Positions 35,348 through 42,872 of a stretch of DNA of 64,000 nt are shown here, piece after piece. The stretch lies in contig NZ_CAJKOX010000003.1 of assembly GCF_905201705.1 (NCBI RefSeq), positions 89,168-153,167 on the forward strand, in the 5' to 3' direction. Every line of letters starts with the position of its first letter. Positions within the stretch are counted from its first letter, which is position 1. The stretch is from an uncultured Marvinbryantia sp. Its GTDB lineage: Bacteria; Bacillota; Clostridia; Lachnospirales; Lachnospiraceae. The notes beneath the pieces are model-generated. The model saw only the letters and a list, made by a program, of their open reading frames with translations. It did no database searches and was not told where the DNA came from. Both the position numbers and the translations under genes were made by a program.

Positions 35348-35380
35348 CCCTCATATCCCTTTCCATCATTTGTTAATGTG

Positions 35381-35393
35381 CTTAATTATTAAG
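35381..35393. promoter_or_regulatory. Dyad CTTAATTATTAAG downstream of the operon promoter
   Basis: A 6-1-6 perfect inverted repeat starting about nine bases beyond the -10 box of the ten-gene operon. Its position and AT-rich TTAA arms suit a MarR-type repressor such as the divergent gene at 35623. Confidence 0.62.
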
Positions 35394-35401
35394 TTGGTTA
35401 T

Positions 35402-35430
35402 ATATTACCATGCATTTATTCTTTTGTCAA
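35402..35430 (-). promoter_or_regulatory. Promoter of the ten-gene aldolase/Liv operon
   Basis: TTGACA (35430-35425) and TAATAT (35407-35402) on the minus strand with a 17-base spacer; the -35 box is perfect. Confidence 0.83.
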
Positions 35431-35458
35431 TAAGCATCTTGATATTTTAAACAATAAA

Positions 35459-35477
35459 TATTTAAGCTCGTTAAATA
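35459..35477. promoter_or_regulatory. Second TTAA-armed inverted repeat in the marR-operon gap
   Basis: TATTTAA and TTAAATA are exact complements separated by GCTCG, about 30 bases upstream of the operon's -35 box and 146 bases before marR. A candidate second MarR site. Confidence 0.5.
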
Positions 35478-35622
35478 AAATTGGTATTTTTTACATTCCA
35501 TCTTGAAAAATATGAAAAAATAATGCAAAATAAACACGAATTATGCAAAACTCCATTTCGGAAACGCACTTATATGTGTTACTATAAAAATAAGAATCAT
35601 AATAACAAAAGGATGGTATATC

Positions 35623-36096
35623 ATGGATAAAAAAAGAACTCTATTGATGGAAGAGATATGGGAATCTCAAAATGAAGCATGGGCGTTGATGAACGAATAC
35701 GATTCTCTGCCTCATCAGTATGGAGACTTTGTTTTGCACCAGGCCGAAGCAGAGATGATTGATCTAATCGCGCTGCACCCTGATATCACGGTCACAGATC
35801 TGTCTCATATTCTTCGCAAAACACCAAGCGCCTGCTCACAGATTGTAAAAAAACTGAGAACAAAAAAGTGGGTAGATCAGACCCGTGACGAAAATAATAA
35901 CAGACAATATAAATTAAAACTGACAGATGAGGGATACCTTCTTTTTAAAGAACATACCAAATTCGAAAATAATTGTAAGGCAAACACCTTTGATAAATTA
36001 AGCATTTTCAATGCAGATGAATTACAAACATTTCTCAAAATACAACATAAGCTCAACGAAGCATACGCCGAAGATGTAGAAAACAGTAAACAATAA
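35623..36096 (+). CDS. MarR-family transcriptional regulator
   Basis: 157 residues with the winged-helix core: ITVTDLSHILRKTPSACSQI near residue 55 is the recognition region and DQTRDENNNRQYKLKLTDEG near 85 forms the wing with its conserved D-x-R-x-x-R-like segment. Helices at both ends form the dimer interface. It is divergent from the ten-gene operon and probably controls it in response to a pathway metabolite. AAGGATGG precedes the ATG. Confidence 0.88.
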   Translation: MDKKRTLLMEEIWESQNEAWALMNEYDSLPHQYGDFVLHQAEAEMIDLIALHPDITVTDLSHILRKTPSACSQIVKKLRTKKWVDQTRDENNNRQYKLKLTDEGYLLFKEHTKFENNCKANTFDKLSIFNADELQTFLKIQHKLNEAYAEDVENSKQ

Positions 36097-36132
36097 TTCT
36101 GCATTTGGCAAATGAACCCTTCTGTACATAGC

Positions 36133-36179
36133 AGGAAAGCAGATCAGCTACGCTTAGAACAAAGCCTGATCGCTTTCCT
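36133..36179 (+). terminator. Terminator of the MarR gene
   Basis: AGGAAAGC-A-GATCAG (36133-36147) pairs with CTGATCGCTTTCCT (36166-36179) with one bulged base; a T-rich stretch follows a few bases later. Confidence 0.8.
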
Positions 36180-36329
36180 GTTATTAAGTTTTTCCGTTTA
36201 ACTTCGTTCTGCTCTGTTTTTAAATATTTTTTGTATTTTGTGAATTCTTTATTATTTTCTGATAATTTTGCACTTTTTCAGTTCATATCTGCTTAATAGA
36301 AAAATATTTAATTTTTTTCAATTTTCCTG

Positions 36330-36358
36330 TTGACAAACCTTTATTTATCTGTTATTAT
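36330..36358 (+). promoter_or_regulatory. Strong promoter of the purine-rich unit
   Basis: TTGACA (36330-36335), a 17-base spacer, and TATTAT (36353-36358) preceded by TG one base upstream, an extended -10. This is one of the best promoter matches in the window and no gene follows it. Confidence 0.85.
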
Positions 36359-36833
36359 AATCTCAACAAAAACAAATATAAATACTACAGAAAAGGAGGA
36401 CGGACCACCGAAGAATTAAAGTAACACCCTCAAAAAGGAAATCGACCTTTTTAAAAAACGAAGCAGAGAAGGAAACAAACCTTTTAAAAAAATAAAAGAC
36501 AAAGGATGAACACCTTTTAAAAAAAGAAAATTAAAGAAGGAAATCCTTTCAAAAAGAAAAAGAGATTTCAGAAGAACAAAACCAGAAAGTTTTTCAGAAT
36601 GAAATCAAATCCTAAAAGGATCGGTTATCAAAAAGAATAAGCAGATTTTAAATCGGCTGGTAGTTTTTCAAAAAAAGGAATTGAATTTTCAATAAGAAGG
36701 ATGAATTCTTTAAAAAAGGAACAAAACCTTTTAAAAAAATAACATATAAAAAGATTTTATCTGAAGTACGATAATCCTAAAAAGATAAGCATTTTTGAAA
36801 AGACAAGCGATTTTGGGAAGGGCAAATGATCTT

Positions 36834-36895
36834 GAAAAGATAAGCCATCTTGAAAGAATACGTGATTTCGAAAAGATAAGCCATCTTGAAAGAAT
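36834..36895 (+). repeat. Exact 26-base direct repeat, 36-base period
   Basis: 36834-36859 and 36870-36895 are identical, and each carries AAGATAAGCCATCTT, a small hairpin. Degenerate 18-base relatives run from about 36778 to 36915. Confidence 0.85.
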
Positions 36896-36980
36896 GCAGA
36901 TCAGAAAAGGATAAAATCAAAAAGCCAAAGGAAAAATCTCAGAAAGAGAAGGTACAGTCCAATGGAAGTCACAAATTCAT

Positions 36981-37023
36981 AAAGAGCCACTCGATGAAAA
37001 AAGCAGTAATCGGGTGGCTCTTT
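36981..37023 (+). terminator. Terminator of the purine-rich unit
   Basis: 36981-36995 pairs with 37009-37023 (AAAGAGCCACTCGAT with one G-U pair), 15 bp with a 13-base loop; TTTATCAT follows, so the T-run is short. Confidence 0.75.
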
Positions 37024-37074
37024 ATCATACCTGTATATTTTCTTTTCTCAAATATTCCCGCGCCAGGCGCACTA

Positions 37075-37114
37075 AAAAACGTCCACCGGATGTTTTTGTC
37101 GTATGCATGGCAAT
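37075..37114. repeat. Terminator-like repeat cassette, copy B
   Basis: Differs from copy A (10221-10260) at only a few positions within 40 bases. It lies between the convergent purine-rich unit and the hydrogenase gene, just beyond that gene's terminator. Confidence 0.75.
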
Positions 37115-37118
37115 AAAA

Positions 37119-37153
37119 AACACGGCGTCCGCATATATGCAGAGCACCGTGCC
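37119..37153 (-). terminator. Terminator of the hydrogenase gene
   Basis: On the minus strand CACGG and CCGTG arms close a stem that contains the inner palindrome GCATATATGC, followed by TTTTTT. It lies about ten bases after the stop codon. Confidence 0.7.
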
Positions 37154-37162
37154 ATTTTCTTT

Positions 37163-38686
37163 TTAATCTACCAGCTTCTCCAACTCTTTCACCGCTTCCG
37201 TCTCACTAGACGTCTTGTGGTTCGCCTTGGCAGCATAGAGATTTACCGCCGTCTGCGATTTCTTGATCGGCTGCATGGTTCCCGCTCCGGCAACGCATCC
37301 GCCCGGACACGCCATGCCCTCCAGCAGATAGCCATTGTATTTGCCCTTCGTCGCCATCGTCAGCAGCTTGCGGCATTCCTTCAGCCCTTCCGCGTTGGCA
37401 ATCTTGATCTCCTTATCCGGATACTTTTCTTTGATCACATTGACAACCGACTGCGCCACACCGCCGGATACCGCAAAGTTACGTCCGTCCGTGGAAGCGT
37501 CGTTTACGCCATCCGGATCCTCCGGCAGGTTTTGAATGTCGATATGCTTCGCATCAAAAATACCCGCCATCTCCTCAAAGGTCAGCACAAAATCCACGTC
37601 GCTGCGGATATCGCTGCGCATTGCCTCCAGCTTCTTCGCCGCGCACGGTCCGATAAATACGACCTTCGCGCGCTCGTTCTGGTTCTTGATCAGACGCGCC
37701 GTCAACGTCATCGGGGTGAGCGCCATGGATACGCAGTTTGCGTGCTTCGGGAACAGCTTCTTCGCCATCGTGGACCATGCCGGGCAGCAGGAGGTCGCCA
37801 TAAACGGAAGCTTCTCCGGAACCTCATTCACAAAATCTTCCGCCTCCTGTACCGCGCAGATATCCGCGCCGATCGCCACCTCAAAGACGTCGGCAAAGCC
37901 CAGCTCCTTCATCGCCGCACGCAGCTTGCCCGGCGTCACCTTCGGTCCGAACTGTCCGACAAACGCGGGCGCCACCGCCGCGTAAACGCGCTCTCCGGTC
38001 TGGATCGCACGGATTACCTGGAAGATCTGAGACTTATCCGCGATTGCTCCGAACGGGCAGTTTACCAGACACATGCCGCAGGACACACACTTTTCATAGT
38101 CAATATCCGCCTTGCCGTTCGCATCGGTGTGGATCGCGTCCATACCGCACGCCGCCGCACACGGGCGCTCCTGCACGATGATCGCATGATAGGAGCAGAC
38201 CTCCGCGCACTTTCCGCACTTGATACACTTATCCTGATCGATCACCGAGCGACCATTTGTGCGCTCCAGGGTCACAGCCCCCTTCGGGCAGACCTCCACG
38301 CACGGATGCGCAAGGCAGCCGCGGCAGCCGTCCGTCACAAACACCCGCTTCTCGTGACAGGCATTGCAGGCAAATTTGATAATGTTGATCAGAGGCGGCG
38401 TATAATATGTCTCCGCCTTGTCCGCCGCCGCAATGTTATCAGAAATCGGCGCATGCTCCGACGCGCTGCGGTACGGAAGTCCCATCGCGAGACGCAGGCG
38501 CTCGCCGACGATCGCACGCTCCAGGAAAACATCGTTTCGGAAATTCCCGACCTCCCCCGGAATGATCTCATACGGCAGCTCCTCGATCCTCTTCTCCACC
38601 GACCACTCGGTATGGTATGCCATACGCGCTACCTCGCGGAAAATCCGGTGACGGATCTCCCTGATTCGTGTTTCAACACCTCTCAT
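37163..38686 (-). CDS. [FeFe]-hydrogenase, group B type
   Basis: This 507-residue enzyme would interconvert protons and H2 or act as an H2/redox-linked oxidoreductase with ferredoxin. The H-cluster ligands are all present: TSCCPAW (298-304), GPCAAKK (346-352) and EGMACPGGC (456-464). The N-terminal part carries cysteine sets for several 4Fe-4S clusters (CNACHEK near 107, CRGC near 121, CIKCGKC at 154-160, CVSCGMC at 200-206). The TSCCPAW form and the domain layout match group B rather than the well-studied group A enzymes. It is encoded 21 bases after glgX on the same strand. The maturases HydEFG are not in the window. Confidence 0.9.
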   Translation of the reverse strand: MRGVETRIREIRHRIFREVARMAYHTEWSVEKRIEELPYEIIPGEVGNFRNDVFLERAIVGERLRLAMGLPYRSASEHAPISDNIAAADKAETYYTPPLINIIKFACNACHEKRVFVTDGCRGCLAHPCVEVCPKGAVTLERTNGRSVIDQDKCIKCGKCAEVCSYHAIIVQERPCAAACGMDAIHTDANGKADIDYEKCVSCGMCLVNCPFGAIADKSQIFQVIRAIQTGERVYAAVAPAFVGQFGPKVTPGKLRAAMKELGFADVFEVAIGADICAVQEAEDFVNEVPEKLPFMATSCCPAWSTMAKKLFPKHANCVSMALTPMTLTARLIKNQNERAKVVFIGPCAAKKLEAMRSDIRSDVDFVLTFEEMAGIFDAKHIDIQNLPEDPDGVNDASTDGRNFAVSGGVAQSVVNVIKEKYPDKEIKIANAEGLKECRKLLTMATKGKYNGYLLEGMACPGGCVAGAGTMQPIKKSQTAVNLYAAKANHKTSSETEAVKELEKLVD

Positions 38687-38707
38687 AAAATATCCTCCCT
38701 TTATTCT

Positions 38708-40843
38708 TTACCGCGTCCTTCCTGTAAACACCGCTACAGAACGCGGACGCATAATAAACTCATGCTCGATTCTGACCTCTTCCTCTTTCCGATAGAAATA
38801 ACGCCCTCTCTCATCGCCGGCCGTATTGACCGTCAGGTACCAGAAGCCGCGGTTCCTTCCGATCTCCGGAAGCGTGATCGTTACATCCTCCCAGTACGTA
38901 TTGATCGCCACATAGACAAGGTCGTCCCTGCCCTTTTTGCGGTCGTATCCTGCAAAACAGACACCAAATGCCCTGTCATTGTCCAGAACCGTCTCCTTAT
39001 TCGCATCCGTCTCATGCGTGTGCATCGCCATCATCCCGCAAACGGCATTCGGGAGCTTCCTGCTGATTACCGCATGTTCCCGGCGGTAATGTATCATAAA
39101 AGAGAAAAATTCAAAAAGATCCCGATTTTTCTCCAGCAGTCTCCAGTCCAGCCAGGAAATTTCATTATCCTGGCAGTAAGCGTTGTTGTTTCCATACTGT
39201 GTGTTGCCAAATTCGTCCCCCGCCAGAAACATCGGCGTACCGCGGCTGCACATCAGCACCGCGCAGGCATTGCGGATCATCCGGAAGCGCAGATCCAGCA
39301 CCGCCGGGTCGTTCGTCTCGCCCTCCGCGCCGCAGTTCCAGCTCCGGTTGTCGTTGCTGCCGTCCGTATTTCCCCAACCGTTGCCCTCATTATGCTTCTC
39401 ATTATAAGAATACAGATCGTACAGCGTAAAGCCGTCGTGACAGGTGAGGAAATTGATGCAGGAATTATAACCGGCATAGCGGCCGTTGTGCTCCTGGTAA
39501 AATCCGCCGTATAAATCGCCGGAACCGCAGATGCTCCACGCCGCCGTCGTGCATTCCCAGCAGTCCCCCTTTAAGAAGCCGCGGATGGAATCGCGGTATC
39601 TGCCGTTCCATTCCGCCCACCGGCAGCTCGCCGGAAAGCTTCCCACCTGGTACATGCCGCCCGCATCCCACGCTTCCGCGATCAGCTTTACATTGCTGAG
39701 CACCGGATCGTTGGCAAGCAATTCCAGAAGCGGCGGATTGTTCATCGGAGAGCCGTCCTCTTTTCTTCCCAGAATGCTTGCGAGATCGAAGCGGAACCCG
39801 TCCACGCGGTAGTTCACCGTCCAGTAACGGAGACATTCCAGAATCATCTGCCGCACGATCGGATGATTGCAGTTTAAGGTATTGCCGCATCCACTGAAAT
39901 TATAATAATTTCCGTCCGGCGTCAGCATATAATACACCTTATTGTCAAAGCCCTTAAAGGAAAAGGACGGTCCCTGCTCATTTCCCTCCGCAGTATGGTT
40001 GAACACCACATCAAGAATAACCTCTATGCCGTTGTTGTGCAGATCCCGGATCAGCTCCTTCAGCTCGGTTCCCTCACGGTTATACTCGGTGGTCGACGCA
40101 TAGCTGCTGTTCGGCGAAAAAAAGCTGACCGTATTGTAGCCCCAATAATCCAGCAGGCGCTTGCCGTCCACCTCTCTTGCCGTCATCGTCTCGTCAAACT
40201 CAAAGATCGGCATCAGCTCCACCGCATTGATCCCAAGCTGCTTCAGATACGGGATCTTCTCACGCAGTCCTGCAAAAGTACCCTTATGCTCGACGCCTGA
40301 GGATTCATGCTTCGTAAAGCCGCGCACATGCAGCTCATAAATGATCAGATCGCTCAGCTCTCTGTTCGACTGGCGCATCTCTCCCCAGTCGAAAATATCC
40401 TTCACGACGCGGGCATGATAGTGCTGCTCGCTCTGGCAGCCCCAGACACCCTGCCCGGTGACAGCGCGTGCATAGGGATCAAGCAGGATCTTGCTCTTAT
40501 CAAACAAAAGCCCCTTCTCCGGCTCGTACGGACCGTCAATGCGGTATGCATACTCAAATTTCTCGATATCCAGACCGAACACGATCATCGAGTAGACGTC
40601 GCCGATCTTATACTCCTCCGGGAACGGCAGCACCGCATAAGGTTCATCCTCTCCCTTATGAAAAAGAAGAAGCTCCGCGGATGTGCCGTAATGTGTGTGG
40701 ATCGTAAAATTTACCCCCACCGGGAGCGCTGTCGCTCCATTGATATCAAAGGAACCCGGGCGCACCGGAAAACCGGCGATTTCCCCCATCGGTCTCACCG
40801 ATATCGGATAGTCCGGCGTGTAGGTGTGATTATATATTTTCAT
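38708..40843 (-). CDS. glgX: Glycogen debranching enzyme (GlgX/isoamylase type)
   Basis: This 711-residue GH13 enzyme hydrolyses alpha-1,6 branches of glycogen or limit dextrins in the cytoplasm. A CBM48-like N-terminal domain (about 30-150) is followed by the barrel, with VILDVVFNHTAEG near 280, the nucleophile Asp in RVDGFRFDLAS near 350, the acid/base Glu in LIAEAWD near 390 and LTCHDGFTLYD near 475. A C-terminal beta domain covers about 590-711. A consensus promoter lies directly upstream. Co-orientation with the hydrogenase gene suggests a link between glycogen breakdown and fermentative H2 metabolism, which is inference. Confidence 0.94.
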   Translation of the reverse strand: MKIYNHTYTPDYPISVRPMGEIAGFPVRPGSFDINGATALPVGVNFTIHTHYGTSAELLLFHKGEDEPYAVLPFPEEYKIGDVYSMIVFGLDIEKFEYAYRIDGPYEPEKGLLFDKSKILLDPYARAVTGQGVWGCQSEQHYHARVVKDIFDWGEMRQSNRELSDLIIYELHVRGFTKHESSGVEHKGTFAGLREKIPYLKQLGINAVELMPIFEFDETMTAREVDGKRLLDYWGYNTVSFFSPNSSYASTTEYNREGTELKELIRDLHNNGIEVILDVVFNHTAEGNEQGPSFSFKGFDNKVYYMLTPDGNYYNFSGCGNTLNCNHPIVRQMILECLRYWTVNYRVDGFRFDLASILGRKEDGSPMNNPPLLELLANDPVLSNVKLIAEAWDAGGMYQVGSFPASCRWAEWNGRYRDSIRGFLKGDCWECTTAAWSICGSGDLYGGFYQEHNGRYAGYNSCINFLTCHDGFTLYDLYSYNEKHNEGNGWGNTDGSNDNRSWNCGAEGETNDPAVLDLRFRMIRNACAVLMCSRGTPMFLAGDEFGNTQYGNNNAYCQDNEISWLDWRLLEKNRDLFEFFSFMIHYRREHAVISRKLPNAVCGMMAMHTHETDANKETVLDNDRAFGVCFAGYDRKKGRDDLVYVAINTYWEDVTITLPEIGRNRGFWYLTVNTAGDERGRYFYRKEEEVRIEHEFIMRPRSVAVFTGRTR

Positions 40844-40873
40844 CTTTTGCCTCCAACATCAAGCCATGATAAT

Positions 40874-40902
40874 ATCATACCGTGCGGAGCATCATTTGTC
40901 AA
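40874..40902 (-). promoter_or_regulatory. Promoter of glgX-hydrogenase
   Basis: TTGACA (40902-40897) and TATGAT (40879-40874) on the minus strand, 17-base spacer, about 30 bases before the glgX ATG. Confidence 0.87.
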
Positions 40903-40938
40903 ATGGGACATCTTACATTTTGCTTATATATAGTACCG

Positions 40939-41066
40939 TTACTGTTCACTCCGTTCGCAGTAACCTTCGCAAATCCATTTAAAATTCGCTCCGCGAATGA
41001 GATTTGCTCACACCTGAATCACGTTCTCACGCCTCAAACAGCAGGTGTTTGAGGCTGGGGTGAAGT
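40939..41066. repeat. TTACTG/CAGTAA dyad repeat, long copy 1
   Basis: Starts with TTACTG...CAGTAA (40939-40963), then a CAAAT/ATTTG-closed hairpin with ATTCGC/GCGAAT arms, then GCCTCAAAC/GTTTGAGGC. The right end overlaps the last codons of the ABC gene at 41034. A second long copy is at 46976. Confidence 0.82.
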
Positions 41067-42872
41067 AACATAATACCGCGCCTGCGCGTTCCACAGCTCC
41101 GCATATTTGCCGCCCGCCTGTGCAAGCAGCGCCTCGTGCGTGCCGTACTGGACGATGCTTCCTTCATGGAACACGAGGATTTTGTCGCAGAACCGGCAGG
41201 ACGCCAGACGGTGGCTGATGTAGATTGCCGTTTTTCCGCTGGAAATCTCGCTGAATTTCCTGTACACCTCATATTCCGAAACCGGATCAAGCGCAGCCGT
41301 CGGTTCATCGAGCACCATAAACGGCGCGTCCTTGTAAAGCGCCCTGGCGATCGCGATTTTCTGCGCCTCACCGCCGGAAATTTCAACGCCCTCAGGGTCA
41401 AAGTCCTGGTATAAATTCGTATCAAGTCCCTTCAGCATTTTAGAGAGCCGTCCCTCGAAGCCCGCCTCACGGAGACAGTCCGCCGCCTTCTCGCCGATGT
41501 ACTCTGCAGCTGCGGCAACATTCTGCCCAAGGGAAAAAGCGAACAGACGGAAATCCTGGAATACCACCGAAAAAATGGACAGATACTCATCGTAATCGTA
41601 CTTTCGGATATCGACGCCGTTCAGCAGGATCACGCCCTCCGTCGGGTCGTAGAGTCTGCACAGAAGCTTGATAAAGGTCGTTTTTCCGCTGCCGTTCATG
41701 CCGACCACCGCTAATCTTTCCCCTATTTTAAGCTTGATGTTCACATGCCGCAGGGCGTAGCTTTCCGTGTTCGGATAGCGGAAGGATACGTCGCGAAACT
41801 CGATGTCATATTCATTATCGTCCCGTTTTTCCACAGACAAAGAGCCCTGGTACATGGGATTCGGGATATCAAAATATGAGAAATAGCGTTTGAGATAGCG
41901 GTTGTTTATCAGCGCGCCCTGCCACGCCTTTACAAGCCCGGAAGCCGCCGTCAGGAGCAGCATTACGCAGGACACATACTGCGCGATAGAGCCGACTGAA
42001 ACCCCGCCGCCAAGCGCCGCCCGGATGAGCAGCAGATAAACGCCAAACCGCAGCGTATAATTTAACAGTACAGAGACGAGGCCGTATCCCGCGCAGCGAA
42101 AGAGCATCGTCCGCTCCTGGCCGCAGATATCCTTATACTTTCTGTCTGCAAGATCAGCAAGCGGCTTCTCCATCGCATACAGGCGGATGTCCTTTCCGCT
42201 TGTATAGTGATCCAGATACTGCACATATTTTTCAATCCAGATATTTGCATCTGTAATGCCCGCAAAATATCCCATGCGCGCCTCTGCTGTTTTCCGGTTC
42301 ATCCAAATGTCAAACGCCGCCGTCAGAAGCACCCCGCCCGCAAAGGCAAGCTTCGCCCACAGCGCGATTGCCTCCAGCCCAAAAAACGAAGCCGTCAGCG
42401 AGACAGACGCAATGATCTGCGCCGCGTGGCGTATCGTTTCTTTCAGGCAGCCTGCCAGCATATCCAGATTATAACCCGTCTGGGTCTCGCTTTTTATGCG
42501 CTCTTTCAGAAGCGCGATTTCCCGGTCCTCCATGCCGGAATAGGCAAGCTCCATCGCTTTCTGCGCAGGTAGCCATTCTCTGCCGCACGCAAACTCCTTT
42601 TCTCCGATCTCCTTCTGCGCATTCAGCCACGCTTCTATAAGGCGCAGAACCGCCGCAAGAGAAACCGTCAGCACGGCATAATACGCAAGCGTCCGAAAGC
42701 CTGCGCCCGCTGTCAGCGCGTCGATCAGCCGCGCTGAAAAATAAATCGGCACATAGGGCAGCACCGCTGACACAATGCTTCCCGCTGTCAGACTGATCAG
42801 ATACCGGCGGCTCAATGAATATAAAAGCTTTACCGCCCGGCAGATCATGTTCAGATGTTCTTTTAACGTCAT
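41034..42872 (-). CDS. ABC exporter subunit (fused membrane and ATPase domains)
   Basis: 612 residues: six-helix membrane domain (about 20-320), then an ATPase with Walker A GMNGSGKTT near 388, signature EISGGEAQKIAIARAL near 490 and Walker B FMVLDEPTAALDP near 512. It likely pairs with the upstream gene's product as a heterodimeric exporter of a peptide, lipid or drug. Its ATG overlaps the stop of that gene (ATGA). The last dozen residues (TSPQPQTPAV) and the stop codon are encoded by the dispersed repeat at 40939-41066, so the native C-terminus seems to have been replaced. Confidence 0.9.
   Translation of the reverse strand: MTLKEHLNMICRAVKLLYSLSRRYLISLTAGSIVSAVLPYVPIYFSARLIDALTAGAGFRTLAYYAVLTVSLAAVLRLIEAWLNAQKEIGEKEFACGREWLPAQKAMELAYSGMEDREIALLKERIKSETQTGYNLDMLAGCLKETIRHAAQIIASVSLTASFFGLEAIALWAKLAFAGGVLLTAAFDIWMNRKTAEARMGYFAGITDANIWIEKYVQYLDHYTSGKDIRLYAMEKPLADLADRKYKDICGQERTMLFRCAGYGLVSVLLNYTLRFGVYLLLIRAALGGGVSVGSIAQYVSCVMLLLTAASGLVKAWQGALINNRYLKRYFSYFDIPNPMYQGSLSVEKRDDNEYDIEFRDVSFRYPNTESYALRHVNIKLKIGERLAVVGMNGSGKTTFIKLLCRLYDPTEGVILLNGVDIRKYDYDEYLSIFSVVFQDFRLFAFSLGQNVAAAAEYIGEKAADCLREAGFEGRLSKMLKGLDTNLYQDFDPEGVEISGGEAQKIAIARALYKDAPFMVLDEPTAALDPVSEYEVYRKFSEISSGKTAIYISHRLASCRFCDKILVFHEGSIVQYGTHEALLAQAGGKYAELWNAQARYYVTSPQPQTPAV

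Larger units (their letters stand above)
36365..37025 (+). ncRNA. Purine-rich, repeat-structured transcript, apparently non-coding
   Basis: About 660 bases between a strong promoter and a hairpin terminator, with no ORF that has a plausible start: every frame is broken by stops. The + strand is A- and G-rich. The first part repeats short AAGG...CCTT hairpins followed by A-tracts at about 32-34 base intervals (CCTT at 36446, 36480, 36513 and 36545). The later part has an 18-base rhythm, with an exact 26-base repeat at 36834-36859 and 36870-36895. I count about 15 GGA trinucleotides, 11 of them AAGGA. I do not recognise it as a known RNA family. It could be a regulatory RNA, a protein-binding sponge, or the remains of a low-complexity gene. 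Confidence 0.5.

Noticed and set aside
36430..36915. CRISPR-like periodicity in the purine-rich region
   Set aside because: The units are degenerate, the spacing drifts (about 32-36 then 18 bases), there are no constant repeats with unique spacers and no cas genes nearby.
36886..37116. A 76-codon Lys-rich open frame at the end of the purine-rich unit
   Set aside because: Low-complexity product, no ribosome site, and it runs straight through the terminator hairpin and a repeat cassette.
37103..39514. An 803-codon open frame on the plus strand opposite the hydrogenase and glgX genes
   Set aside because: It is antisense to two genes with complete catalytic motifs, its product is Arg/His-rich without domains, and it has no ribosome site. 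It results from codon bias on the opposite strand.
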